Assembly: GCA_030684515.1 (NCBI GenBank)
Contig: JAUXVJ010000024.1
Location: 407,038-471,037, forward strand
From: Actinomycetota bacterium
GTDB taxonomy: Bacteria; Actinomycetota; Actinomycetes; S36-B12
Reading direction: 5' to 3'
Length of the DNA stretch: 64,000 bases
Positions 17,887 through 26,504 of this stretch are shown here, one piece after another; within the stretch, counting starts at the first letter, position 1, and the number at the start of each line of letters is the position of its first letter. Below the pieces are notes generated by a model that ran no database searches, was not told where the DNA came from, and saw only the letters and a program-made list of their open reading frames with translations. The position numbers and the translations under genes were made by a program.

Positions 17887-19098
17887 ATGAATGTGGACAA
17901 TAGACAGATGACTGACCTGGCGCTTGAGCCCAAGCCCACTCCTTTAGCCCTGCTCTTGCTTGGCCGCAATGCCGATCCGGATAGTGAAAAGGGAGTCGAA
18001 TGCCCTGGTTCGCTGCCTCCTGCTTCAGATCCAGATCTGGTCGCTCGAGCTGCCGCCGCCAAGGCGCGCTTGGGCGATCGCGTGTTCATCCTTGGGCATC
18101 ACTACCAGCGCAATGAGGTCATCGAGTTTGCCGATGTCACGGGCGACTCATTCAAACTGGCACAACAGGCCGCCGCGCACCCGGAGGCCGAGTACATCGT
18201 GTTCTGTGGCGTGCACTTCATGGCTGAAAGCGCCGATATCCTGACTTCGGACAGCCAACAGGTGGTGCTGCCCGACATGGCTGCTGGGTGCTCGATGGCC
18301 GATATGGCCGAGATCTCACAGGTTGAAGAGTGCTGGCGCGCTTTGCAGGAGGCCGGGGTCGCCGATGTCACCGTCCCCATCACCTACATGAACTCCACTG
18401 CGGCAATCAAGGCCTTCACTGGCCGCCATGGCGGTTCGGTCTGCACCTCCAGCAATGCCAAGGCCAGTCTGGAGTGGGCATTCGGGCAAGGGGAGAAAGT
18501 GCTCTTCCTCCCCGATCAGCATCTCGGAAGAAATACCGCAGTGCTCGATCTCGGATTCAGCCTTGACGATTGTGTCATCTACAACCCGCGACTGCCCAGT
18601 GGCGGACTCACTGTCGAACAACTTCGCGACGCCAAGATGATCCTGTGGCGTGGACACTGCTCCGTGCACGCGCGATTCACCGTGAAGTCCATTCAGGAAG
18701 TACGCGATCAAGTGCCCGGCGTTCAAGTCATCGTGCACCCTGAATGCACGCATGAAGTTGTGGCGGCGGCCGATGCAGTCGGTTCAACCGAGGTCATCAT
18801 CTCGACCATCGCCAATGCAGAACCTGGCACGGCGTGGGCAATTGGTACCGAGCTCAACCTTGTCAAGAGGCTTGCGCAGGATCATCCGGACAAGCAGATC
18901 GTCTTCCTTGATCAGGCCGTGTGCTTCTGCGCCACGATGAATCGCATCGATCTGCCCCATCTGGTGTGGGCTCTTGAGTCACTGGCCGACGGCAATCTGG
19001 TGAACCAGATCACTGTTGACCCGGACACCGCTCACTGGGCCCGAGTTGCGCTGGACCGGATGCTCGCCCTGCCCGGGCCAACACGTCGAGCTGACTGA
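17887..19098 (+). CDS. nadA: quinolinate synthase NadA
   Basis: Condenses iminoaspartate with dihydroxyacetone phosphate to quinolinate in NAD synthesis, using a [4Fe-4S] cluster. The 403-residue length fits the long actinobacterial form. Cluster and active-site motifs visible are [11 protein letters not shown] near residue 62, AAGCSMADM near 140, HPECTHEVV near 290 and CFCATMNR near 350. The first ATG (17887) is used; an ATG seven codons later is possible. nadB and nadC are not adjacent, so the gene stands alone here. Confidence 0.95.
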   Translation: MNVDNRQMTDLALEPKPTPLALLLLGRNADPDSEKGVECPGSLPPASDPDLVARAAAAKARLGDRVFILGHHYQRNEVIEFADVTGDSFKLAQQAAAHPEAEYIVFCGVHFMAESADILTSDSQQVVLPDMAAGCSMADMAEISQVEECWRALQEAGVADVTVPITYMNSTAAIKAFTGRHGGSVCTSSNAKASLEWAFGQGEKVLFLPDQHLGRNTAVLDLGFSLDDCVIYNPRLPSGGLTVEQLRDAKMILWRGHCSVHARFTVKSIQEVRDQVPGVQVIVHPECTHEVVAAADAVGSTEVIISTIANAEPGTAWAIGTELNLVKRLAQDHPDKQIVFLDQAVCFCATMNRIDLPHLVWALESLADGNLVNQITVDPDTAHWARVALDRMLALPGPTRRAD

Positions 19099-19117
19099 GC
19101 GGCTACGCTGAAGCATC

Positions 19118-19708
19118 ATGTTTGGAAGGCCATCAAAGTCGAGCGAGCCCTCGACACCAGTCGTTGATCAATCCGCCACCGCCACCGGCAAGGGCAAGGC
19201 CACGCCGAGCCGACGTGAAGCCGAGGCCGCACGCAAGCAACGCGCGAAAATCCCGGCCAAGGCCAACGCCAAAGAAGGCAGGAAAGCTGCCAAAGAGCGA
19301 GCTCGAGCTGAACGAGAGCGCTCACGCCGCGGCATGATGGCCGGCGAAGAGCGCTTCATGCCCGCACGTGATCAGGGTCCAGCACGCGCCTTTGCACGCG
19401 ACTTTGTTGATTCGCGTTTCACAATGGCCGAGTACTTCATCGTGATCGCCGTTGGTGTCCTGGTACTCGGATTCATTCCGATTCAGCCGCTGCAATTCTG
19501 GGTCACAGTGGTCTTCTTCGCATTTGCCGCGCTGCTCGTGATCGACACGATCATCATGGTCTTCATGCTGAATCGGCTTGCACAGGAGAAGTTCCCGCAA
19601 GCCAAGGATCGCAAGGGTCTATCGCTCTACGCGATTCTGCGAGTCATGCAGTTGCGTCGCCTGCGCCTTCCCCCACCGCGCGTCAAGCGCGGCGGAATGC
19701 CTCGCTAG
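19118..19708 (+). CDS. DUF3043 membrane protein
   Basis: A 196-residue protein of the actinobacterial DUF3043 family. The first 90 residues are rich in Lys, Arg, Ala and Glu and likely helical or coiled (TPSRREAEAARKQ, then a run of ERARAERERSRRG). Two membrane helices follow (about 105-123 and 126-148), then a basic C-terminal tail with MQLRRLRLPPPRVKRG. Family members have this layout and no known function. It lies 19 bp after nadA on the same strand. Confidence 0.8.
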   Translation: MFGRPSKSSEPSTPVVDQSATATGKGKATPSRREAEAARKQRAKIPAKANAKEGRKAAKERARAERERSRRGMMAGEERFMPARDQGPARAFARDFVDSRFTMAEYFIVIAVGVLVLGFIPIQPLQFWVTVVFFAFAALLVIDTIIMVFMLNRLAQEKFPQAKDRKGLSLYAILRVMQLRRLRLPPPRVKRGGMPR

Positions 19709-19711
19709 CGC

Positions 19712-19924
19712 CTAGTCCCCAGCCGGGAGCAGGCTCATCGGCCCGTAGATGACACTTGCTCCGTTGATCAGGCTCACAGCTTCTACCCCCTCGTCAACGA
19801 GGTCGTGCCAGTTCTCCCCGATCCAGCTTTCAGCATCGCCCTGTGTGGGAAATGCGGCGTCGTTGGCGAGCACTGACTCCACTGCCGAGCCGTCTGCAGC
19901 CAGTGTCTGCCAAGTCCAGTCCAT
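19712..19924 (-). CDS. small conserved-looking protein, function unknown
   Basis: A 70-residue acidic protein with a strong ribosome-binding site (GAGAAGGA 6 nt before the ATG). The middle part, TQGDAESWIGENWHDLVDEG, resembles short actinobacterial proteins with a Trp-rich helix. There is no signal peptide and no Cys. It is preceded 17 bp upstream by the aldo/keto reductase on the same strand and is probably co-transcribed. I do not know its function. Confidence 0.65.
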   Translation of the reverse strand: MDWTWQTLAADGSAVESVLANDAAFPTQGDAESWIGENWHDLVDEGVEAVSLINGASVIYGPMSLLPAGD

Positions 19925-19941
19925 GTCGATTCCTTCTCTTT

Positions 19942-20943
19942 CTACGGCCGCGTGCTGGGCGAAACCGTGAGCGCTGGGTCAGTGCTGACGAGATCACCGA
20001 GCACTGCATCAATAGCGGTGAGCACCTCGGCAGTGAGAATAACTTCGGATGCCTTGGCATTCTCCACAACCTGCTCCGGCCGCGAAGCGCCCACGATGGC
20101 GGAAGAGATATTCGGTTGGGCCAGCACCCAGGCAACGGCAAGTTGGGCGGGAGTGATGGACAGATCCCGAGCAATGGGAATGAGCCCTTGCACAGCAGTG
20201 AGCACGTCTTCCCGCATCCAGCGCGAGATCATGTTCGAACCGCCGCTTTCATCTGTGGCCCGCGACTGCGCCGGCGGCGGTTGGCCCGGCAGGTACTTTC
20301 CGCTCAGCACGCCTTGCGCAATTGGCGAGAACACAATCTGCCCGAGGCCAAGCTCCTGACTCGTGGGAACAACCTCTGCCTCGATAACCCGCCAGAGCAT
20401 GTTGTACTGCGGCTGGTTGGAGATCAGACGATCAAAACCCATGTCGTCGGCTATCTGCACGGCCGCGCGAATCTCATCGGCGGACCATTCAGAAACTCCG
20501 ACGTACAGCACCTTTCCCTGACGAACAAGATCGTCGAATGCGCGCAAGGTCTCTTCCAGCGGCGTCTCGTTGTCAAAGCGATGCGCCTGGTAGAGATCGA
20601 CGTACTCCATGTTCAAGCGACGCAGGGACCCGTTGATCGCTTCGGTGATGTGCTTGCGACTCAATCCCCGATCATTTGGCCCGCGCCCTGTTGGCCAGAA
20701 CACCTTGGTGAAGACTTCAAGCCGCTCGCGCCGCTGTCCCTTCAAGGCCTCACCCAGCACGGTCTCTGCGCGCGTGCCTGCATACACGTCAGCCGTATCG
20801 AAAGATGAAATGCCAACGTCCAAGGCAGCGTGCACAGTGGAGTGGGCCGTGCTGTCATCTACCTGGGAGCCATGGGTAATCCAATTGCCAAGCGTGATTT
20901 CGCTGATCTTCAAGCCACTTCGACCGAGGTAACGATGCTTCAT
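19942..20943 (-). CDS. aldo/keto reductase (YghZ/Kvbeta-like)
   Basis: A 333-residue (alpha/beta)8 NADPH-dependent reductase. The catalytic tetrad region is visible: DTADVY (Asp, Tyr), VFTKVFW (Lys), and LYQAHRFDNETPLEETLRAF (His). The C-terminal GASRPEQVVENAKA is the NADP-binding segment. It belongs to the subfamily related to potassium-channel beta subunits and YghZ. The physiological substrate is not indicated. It is divergent from the cobalamin operon, sharing the upstream region with the riboswitch leader. Confidence 0.9.
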   Translation of the reverse strand: MKHRYLGRSGLKISEITLGNWITHGSQVDDSTAHSTVHAALDVGISSFDTADVYAGTRAETVLGEALKGQRRERLEVFTKVFWPTGRGPNDRGLSRKHITEAINGSLRRLNMEYVDLYQAHRFDNETPLEETLRAFDDLVRQGKVLYVGVSEWSADEIRAAVQIADDMGFDRLISNQPQYNMLWRVIEAEVVPTSQELGLGQIVFSPIAQGVLSGKYLPGQPPPAQSRATDESGGSNMISRWMREDVLTAVQGLIPIARDLSITPAQLAVAWVLAQPNISSAIVGASRPEQVVENAKASEVILTAEVLTAIDAVLGDLVSTDPALTVSPSTRP

Positions 20944-20977
20944 CCCAACACCCTAGGATGCGCAGCACAACTTCATC

Positions 20978-21090
20978 CACGTACCTGAAATTCAGGGGAA
21001 GACCGGTGAGAGTCCGGCGCTGTCCCGCAACCGTGTGCCTCCTAGAGGCGAGTCGGAGCACCTGACAAGTACGAGCGGCTCCATCCGTCG
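20978..21090 (+). ncRNA. cobalamin (AdoCbl) riboswitch
   Basis: The leader contains the conserved core of the cobalamin aptamer: GGGGAAGACCGGTGAGAGTC (20995-21014), CCGGCGCTGTCCCGCAACCG just after it, and GAGTCGGAGCACCTGAC near 21050-21065, the counterpart of the B12 box (AGTCaGGAgACCTGCC). A closing helix CGTAC/GTACG (20980-20984 with 21069-21073) frames it. The downstream GCGGG/CCCGC pairing just before the ribosome-binding site of the first gene could act as expression platform. B12 binding would be expected to lower expression of the following operon. Confidence 0.9.
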
Positions 21091-21174
21091 AGGTAACGGA
21101 ACAGAGCTCCAAGTCGATGGATGCCATCGGTATTGCGGGCCCCTGTTTACGACCCGCTCACCGAAAGAGAACAC

Positions 21175-22221
21175 ATGTCACGTCTTGGGCGCTCCATCAT
21201 CGGCATCACTGGAATCAGTCTGGCCGCGGCCAGCTTGATCGGCCCAGCGATAGCCGCCACGCCAAACGCAGGTCTGTTCGGTGCAGCAGACCCCACGTAT
21301 GACGGCGTGTACCGGCAGTCACTGTCGATCATCGCCCTGCAGCCCTTGAAGAAGGTTCCTGCAGCGGCCACCGCATGGCTGAAGTCTCAGCAGTGTGCCG
21401 ACGGCTCGTTCATGTCCTACCGCTCATCGCTCACCACGCCTTGCCCGGCCGCGGATCCGTCCAAGTTCAGCGGCCCTGACTCCAACTCGACCGCGCTGGC
21501 TGCGACTGCGCTTCGCGCAGTTCAGGACAACGCATCTGCCGACAAGGCGATCAACGCACTTGTCGCCAAGCAGAATGCTGATGGTGGATGGGGCTACACC
21601 CTGGGTGGAACGTCAGATGTGAACTCCACTGGCCTGGTTCTCACCGCTCTGCACGGCGCAGCAACACTTCCAGTGAATGCTGCGTCGATGAACAAGGCTC
21701 AGGCCTATCTGAAGAAGGCTCAGGTGCCATGCACCGGGACGGGAACCTTCGGATTGCCGTACCAGCCTGGCGGCAAGGCCGATTACCTCGCCTCTGCTCA
21801 AGGCCTGATCGGCATCGTCGGCAGTTTGCCAGTGGCCAAGCCTGCCAAGTACGCGCCAGTCAAGGGCACCAACTGCAACTCGGATTCAGCCGCTCGAGTC
21901 TCTGCATTCCTGGCGAACTCCTTGGTCAGCACCAAGGGCGCCTTGCCTTCAACCATGGATCCGACTCAGCCTGACTACAACACAAGTGCCACTGCAGTTG
22001 TTGCTCTTGCCTCATCGGCCAAGGGCCAGGCCGGTGTTCTTGCCGGCCTTGCCGAACTGCAGCAGCACGTCACGGCATTCACTTTGTTCGGGCCGAAGTT
22101 CAAGGTAGCTGCAGCGGCCGCTTTGATTCAGGTTGCTGAAGCCACCGGCACCAACCCACGATCCTTCGGAAGTGAGAAGACCAATCTGGTCGCCAACCTT
22201 CTGAACTCCATCACCAAGTAA
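21175..22221 (+). CDS. secreted prenyltransferase/terpene-cyclase-like alpha-toroid protein, putative cobalamin binder
   Basis: A 348-residue protein with a signal peptide (cut near residue 28, after PAIAA). The mature part has repeated helical units with QW-type motifs: AWLKSQQCADGSF, and QNADGGWGY at residues 133-141 followed by STGLVLTAL. This is the alpha/alpha toroid seen in squalene cyclases and in the N-terminal domain of human intrinsic factor and transcobalamin (family knowledge). It has four mature Cys that could form disulfides and no DxDD or other cyclase acid motif. It is the first gene after the B12 riboswitch and precedes an ECF importer, so surface capture of cobalamin is inferred. 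The start is ATG 21175, with AAAGAGA upstream. Confidence 0.75.
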   Translation: MSRLGRSIIGITGISLAAASLIGPAIAATPNAGLFGAADPTYDGVYRQSLSIIALQPLKKVPAAATAWLKSQQCADGSFMSYRSSLTTPCPAADPSKFSGPDSNSTALAATALRAVQDNASADKAINALVAKQNADGGWGYTLGGTSDVNSTGLVLTALHGAATLPVNAASMNKAQAYLKKAQVPCTGTGTFGLPYQPGGKADYLASAQGLIGIVGSLPVAKPAKYAPVKGTNCNSDSAARVSAFLANSLVSTKGALPSTMDPTQPDYNTSATAVVALASSAKGQAGVLAGLAELQQHVTAFTLFGPKFKVAAAAALIQVAEATGTNPRSFGSEKTNLVANLLNSITK

Positions 22222-22232
22222 TCCCGATCCAT

Positions 22233-22913
22233 ATGACGCACACCCGCCTACGAGCCGGAGCGGCACTGGCCTCTGTGCTCGTCGGCGTGTTGCTTTCGAC
22301 CGCGTTGGCAAGCAGTGCCCAGGCCGCGGCCTATCGGTACTGGACCTACTGGCATGTCACCGACGGCGTCTGGCAGTTTGCTCAGGCAGGTCCAGCCGGC
22401 ACTGCACCTGCCGACGGCTCGGTGGAGGGTTGGCGCTTCGCGGTGTCGACCACCAGTGGTGACCAGACCAACGCCCCCAACATTGATTCCGCAGGCGCTT
22501 TTGAAGAGATCTGCGCCACCACTGCTCCACGTGATGACAAGAAGCGCGTGGCGCTGGTCATTGATGCCGGGCTTGCCCAACATGCACCCTCGGGAAACTC
22601 CCCTGGACCGCTGCGGACCTACTGCACGGTCATGCCACCAGAGGCCAATGGCTACGACGTCCTGCGCAGCGTGGGTCTGGTTCGCGTTGAAGGCGGATTG
22701 ATCTGCGCAATCGACAGATATCCGACCACTGGCTGCGCAGATGTGGTGGACGAGACTCGCGTCACGGCAGCGCCGAGCGCCGATGCGATGAGCCCCGGTC
22801 CTGCGGCTCCAGCGGACTCTCCTGAGCAATCAAATGCCTTGCCCGTCATCATTGGCATAGGTGCACTCGCATTCTTGGGAGCCCTGGCCTGGCGGCTGAG
22901 GAGACGTAGATGA
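22233..22913 (+). CDS. membrane-anchored surface protein (SCO2322-like), B12 operon
   Basis: A 226-residue protein with a signal peptide (cut near residue 32, SSAQAAA), an extracytoplasmic domain beginning YRYWTYWHVTDGVWQF, a Pro/Ala-rich stalk (about 180-200), and a C-terminal membrane helix ending in RLRRRR. It resembles the actinobacterial family I recall as SCO2322. Four Cys lie in the outer domain. It follows the toroid protein by 11 bp and overlaps the EcfT gene by 4 bp. A role in handing substrate from the toroid protein to the transporter is inferred from context only. Confidence 0.7.
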   Translation: MTHTRLRAGAALASVLVGVLLSTALASSAQAAAYRYWTYWHVTDGVWQFAQAGPAGTAPADGSVEGWRFAVSTTSGDQTNAPNIDSAGAFEEICATTAPRDDKKRVALVIDAGLAQHAPSGNSPGPLRTYCTVMPPEANGYDVLRSVGLVRVEGGLICAIDRYPTTGCADVVDETRVTAAPSADAMSPGPAAPADSPEQSNALPVIIGIGALAFLGALAWRLRRRR

Positions 22914-24052
22914 AGGCAGCCCTGCAACTTGGCGCGCGCGGATCAGCACGCTGGTTGCATCCGGGCGCCTGGTGGGTCTGGGCGCTGGGGCTCGCCACTG
23001 CTGCCAGCCGAACACTCAACCCACTGCTTCTCGTGCTGATCATCGCTGTCGCAGGAACTGTCGTCAGCGCTCGAAAGCCGGACGCGCCGTGGGCGCGGTC
23101 CTTCATGTTCTTCGCAAAACTCGGCATTGCCATCATCGTCGTGCGGCTGATCGTGCAACTGGTCTTCGGAGCTGCCATTGGCACGACCACGCTGTTCGAG
23201 CTCCCTGGCATTGATCTGCCCGATTGGATGGCCGGGGTACGGCTCGGCGGCCCGGTCACTTTGGAAAGCATGTTGCTGGCGTTCTACGACGGCTTGCGAC
23301 TGGCCACGATCATCATGTGTGTCGGTGCAGCAAACTCTCTGGCTTCTCCAAGTCGTCTGCTGAAGTCAGTCCCGTCAGCCCTGTACGAAGTCGGCGTGAG
23401 CGTGGTTGTTGCGCTGACATTCACTCCGCAACTGATTGCCGATGTCACACGCGTGCAATCTGCTCGGCATCTTCGCGGTCGCGCAACGCGCGGACCCAAG
23501 GCCATTGCCGGCGCCGCAATGCCAGTGCTTGAAGGTGCGCTCGAACGATCAGTCACCCTCGCCGCCGCAATGGATTCGCGCGGCTATGGGCGCCGTAGCG
23601 ACATGAGCCCGCATCAGAGGCGAGTGAACGCGAGTCTGCTGACCTTCGGGCTCGTCGCAGCCTGCATCGGCACCTACGGTCTGGTCTCGGCCGGCACGCC
23701 GTGGTTCCTCAGCGCGCCGATGCTCCTTGCAGGGCTTGGATCCAGCCTGTTGGCGATCAGCTGGTCAGCGCGCAATGCCGTGCGTTCGCGCTATCGACCC
23801 GATCCTTGGTGGGCCCCCGAATGGGCTGTGGCGGGCGCAGGAATCGCAGTTGCCGCCTGCTTCATCAGTTCCGCGTGGTGGTTCCCGGCCGGCTTCGTCA
23901 CCGAAGTCGATCCACCCAGCTGGCCTGCGCTGCCACTAGCAGCGATCGTCGGATTGCTGATCGCCCTCACTCCCGCGATCACCGCACCAGAAATTCCGCA
24001 GCTTTATGCCGGCCGCGCGCATCACCAGGAGCTTGTCGAGGCCGCCGCATGA
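22910..24052 (+). CDS. ecfT: ECF transporter transmembrane subunit EcfT (CbiQ family)
   Basis: A 380-residue membrane subunit that couples ATP hydrolysis to the S component. The N-terminal half has about four helices. The two coupling-helix motifs are present as SARHLRGR (about residue 184) and MDSRGYGRR (about 220). An extra C-terminal membrane region of roughly 130 residues goes beyond the usual family length and contains at least three more helices. It is translationally coupled to both neighbours by 4-bp overlaps within the riboswitch-controlled operon. Confidence 0.9.
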   Translation: MKAALQLGARGSARWLHPGAWWVWALGLATAASRTLNPLLLVLIIAVAGTVVSARKPDAPWARSFMFFAKLGIAIIVVRLIVQLVFGAAIGTTTLFELPGIDLPDWMAGVRLGGPVTLESMLLAFYDGLRLATIIMCVGAANSLASPSRLLKSVPSALYEVGVSVVVALTFTPQLIADVTRVQSARHLRGRATRGPKAIAGAAMPVLEGALERSVTLAAAMDSRGYGRRSDMSPHQRRVNASLLTFGLVAACIGTYGLVSAGTPWFLSAPMLLAGLGSSLLAISWSARNAVRSRYRPDPWWAPEWAVAGAGIAVAACFISSAWWFPAGFVTEVDPPSWPALPLAAIVGLLIALTPAITAPEIPQLYAGRAHHQELVEAAA

Positions 24053-25707
24053 TCCATTTCGATCACGTCACCATCACCTACCCCGGAGCATCCCGACCGG
24101 TGTTGGAAGACGTCAACCTGGAACTGCTTGAAGGTGAGCTCGTGCTGGTAGTGGGTCGAACCGGCAGTGGCAAGAGCACTTTGCTGCAAGCCATCAATGG
24201 CCTCGTCCCCCACTTCACAGGTGGCACATTGACGGGCGAGGTGCGCATCGACGGACGAAGCACCAGCACGCACCCACCTCGTGAACTCGCCGACCTCGTG
24301 GGGGTGGTGCCTCAGGATCCCGCCAGTGGTTTCGTGGCTGACACCGTCGAGGAGGAACTTGCCTTCGGTATGGAATGCCTTGGGCTGCGCGCAGACATCA
24401 TGAGACGTCGCGTTGAAGAAACCCTTGACCTGCTTGGACTTGCAGAACTGCGCAATCGACCATTGCTCACCTTGTCCGCCGGACAGCAACAACGGGTGGC
24501 CATCGGCGCAGTGCTTGCAGCCCACCCCAAGGTGCTGGTGCTCGATGAACCCACTTCAGCACTTGATCCTGGAGCGGCGGAAGAGATTCTCGCGGCACTC
24601 CAGAGACTTGTGCATGACCTGGGCATGACCGTGGTGATGGCCGAGCACCGACTCGAGCGAGTTGTGCAATACGCCGATCGCATCATCGTTGTGCCAGGCG
24701 ATGCTCAGGCGATAGTGATCGGGACACCACAGGAGGTCATGCGGGAGGCACCTATCGCCCCGCCAGTAGTCGAACTTGGCAGGATCGCCGGCTGGATGCC
24801 TCTTCCGCTGTCGGTGCGCGATGCACGTCGAGCTGCTGGTCCACTGCGAGCGCTGCTCGTTGGTCAGGTCCCGCCGCTGAGAGCCGTTGCGAGCCACAAC
24901 GTCGATGACACGCTCGTTGAGGCCAAGGACCTCACCGTTCGCTACGGCAGCCATACAGCTCTTCGCAATCTTTCGCTCTCCGTACACCGTGGCGAGGTCG
25001 TTGCATTGATGGGCAGAAATGGTGCCGGCAAGTCGACATTGCTCAATGCCATGGTCGGACTGCGCACAGGCACTTCTGGAAGCATCACCACCAACGGCAA
25101 GAACGCCAGCACGCTCAAGGGATCTGAACTGCTGAAATCCGTCGGGCTCGTGCCCCAGGTTCCCGGTGATCTGCTTGAAGCCACCACCGTTGCCGATGAA
25201 TGCAAGGCGGCAGATCGCGACGCACAAGTTGACCCGGGCACAGCACGAGCATTGCTCGCGCTACTTGCTCCCGAGATTCTTGACAGCACGCATCCGCGTG
25301 ATCTGTCTGAAGGTCAACGACTGCTGTTGGCTCTTGCCGTGGTGCTTGCCGCACGTCCGCCCCTCTTGCTGCTCGATGAGCCAACACGCGGACTGGACTA
25401 CCCAACCAAGATCCGGCTGGCCACCGTCCTTCGCGATCTGGCCGGTGCCGGCCACGCGATCATGCTCGCCACTCACGATGTTGAGCTGGCTGCCGAAGTC
25501 GCTACTCGCGTGGTGGTCATCGCCGATGGCGAGATCGTTGCCGATGGCACGACATCGGACGTTGTTGTGTCATCGCCCATGTTTGCGCCACAAGTAGCCA
25601 AGGTTCTCGCACCGCACCCGTGGCTCACTGTCTCTGACGTCGTCGCGACTATTGGCCCGTTGATCCTGCGCACCCACGCACCCATCAGCGGTGGAGCGGT
25701 CGGATGA
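24049..25707 (+). CDS. ecfA: ECF transporter ATPase, fused EcfA-EcfA'
   Basis: A 552-residue protein containing two complete ABC ATPase domains, equivalent to a joined EcfA1-EcfA2 pair. Domain 1 has Walker A GRTGSGKSTLLQ (about residue 36), signature LSAGQQQRV and Walker B VLVLDEPTSALD. Domain 2, from about residue 285, has GRNGAGKSTLLN, the variant signature LSEGQRLLL and LLLLDEPTRGLD, then THDVELA. Both switch His are present, so both sites look active. The start is the ATG overlapping the ecfT stop; longer readings run back through ecfT. Confidence 0.92.
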   Translation: MIHFDHVTITYPGASRPVLEDVNLELLEGELVLVVGRTGSGKSTLLQAINGLVPHFTGGTLTGEVRIDGRSTSTHPPRELADLVGVVPQDPASGFVADTVEEELAFGMECLGLRADIMRRRVEETLDLLGLAELRNRPLLTLSAGQQQRVAIGAVLAAHPKVLVLDEPTSALDPGAAEEILAALQRLVHDLGMTVVMAEHRLERVVQYADRIIVVPGDAQAIVIGTPQEVMREAPIAPPVVELGRIAGWMPLPLSVRDARRAAGPLRALLVGQVPPLRAVASHNVDDTLVEAKDLTVRYGSHTALRNLSLSVHRGEVVALMGRNGAGKSTLLNAMVGLRTGTSGSITTNGKNASTLKGSELLKSVGLVPQVPGDLLEATTVADECKAADRDAQVDPGTARALLALLAPEILDSTHPRDLSEGQRLLLALAVVLAARPPLLLLDEPTRGLDYPTKIRLATVLRDLAGAGHAIMLATHDVELAAEVATRVVVIADGEIVADGTTSDVVVSSPMFAPQVAKVLAPHPWLTVSDVVATIGPLILRTHAPISGGAVG

Positions 25708-26504
25708 CACCGGCAGTACGCATCGGCAAACGATCGCTGCTGGCAATCCTTGCCACCTCGATGGTCGGCATCATCGCCTTCACCTGGCCGCTCTTCGCGG
25801 CTCAGGATTCACAGGCTGTGGCGCACGCTAATGACGCGCCTTGGCTATTCGCGCTCGTCGTCCCATTGCTGCTGGCAGTCGTACTCGCACAGTTCACCGA
25901 TGGCGGAATGGATGCCAAGGCCGTGGCATTGCTCGGAGTCCTCGCGGCGGTGGTGGCGGCCATGCGCCCCCTTGGAGGTGGTACTGCGGGCTTGGAGCCG
26001 ATCTGGGTCATCCTCGTCTTGGGCGGTCGGGCCTTGGGCCCAGGATTTGGTTTCAGTCTGGGCGCCGTCTCATTGTTTGCATCGGCCTTGATGACTGGCG
26101 GAGTCGGCCCGTGGCTGCCGTTCCAGATGCTTGCAGCCGCCTGGGTCGGCCTGGGCGCCGGACTGCTGCCGCGCGCCAGCGGCAAGAGGGAGCTGGTGAT
26201 GCTGGCGGGCTATGGAGCTGTCGCGTCATTCGCCTACGGGCTGTTGCTCAACCTGTGGTTCTGGCCGTTCACAGCCGGTTTGCCGGCCGCTATCGCATTT
26301 GAGGCAGGTGCGCCGTTGAGTCAGAACCTGGCAGCCTGGATCCACTTCACCATCGTCACCAGCCTTGGCTATGACATTCCGCGCGCAGTTCTCACCGTTG
26401 TCCTCATCATGCTGGCCGGCACCACGATCTTGACGGCTCTTCGACGAGCGGCGCGCAGGGCGAACTTCGGCGCAGTGCCGACATTCGAAACGGCATCCAC
26501 GTGA
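25704..26504 (+). CDS. ECF transporter substrate-binding S component, probably cobalamin
   Basis: A 266-residue hydrophobic protein with six or more helices. The central GGTAGLEPIWVILVLGGRALG and FSLGAVSLFASALMTGGVGPW stretches match the pattern of ECF S components that select substrate. Its specificity is inferred from its place between the riboswitch, the ECF core and cobU/cobT/cobS. A short hydrophilic C-terminal tail follows the last helix. It overlaps the preceding and following genes by 4 bp each. Confidence 0.82.
   Translation: MTPAVRIGKRSLLAILATSMVGIIAFTWPLFAAQDSQAVAHANDAPWLFALVVPLLLAVVLAQFTDGGMDAKAVALLGVLAAVVAAMRPLGGGTAGLEPIWVILVLGGRALGPGFGFSLGAVSLFASALMTGGVGPWLPFQMLAAAWVGLGAGLLPRASGKRELVMLAGYGAVASFAYGLLLNLWFWPFTAGLPAAIAFEAGAPLSQNLAAWIHFTIVTSLGYDIPRAVLTVVLIMLAGTTILTALRRAARRANFGAVPTFETAST

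Noticed and set aside
21121..21174. Earlier ATG for the toroid protein
   Set aside because: It lies in the riboswitch leader/expression platform and would destroy the signal peptide; ATG 21175 has the ribosome-binding site.
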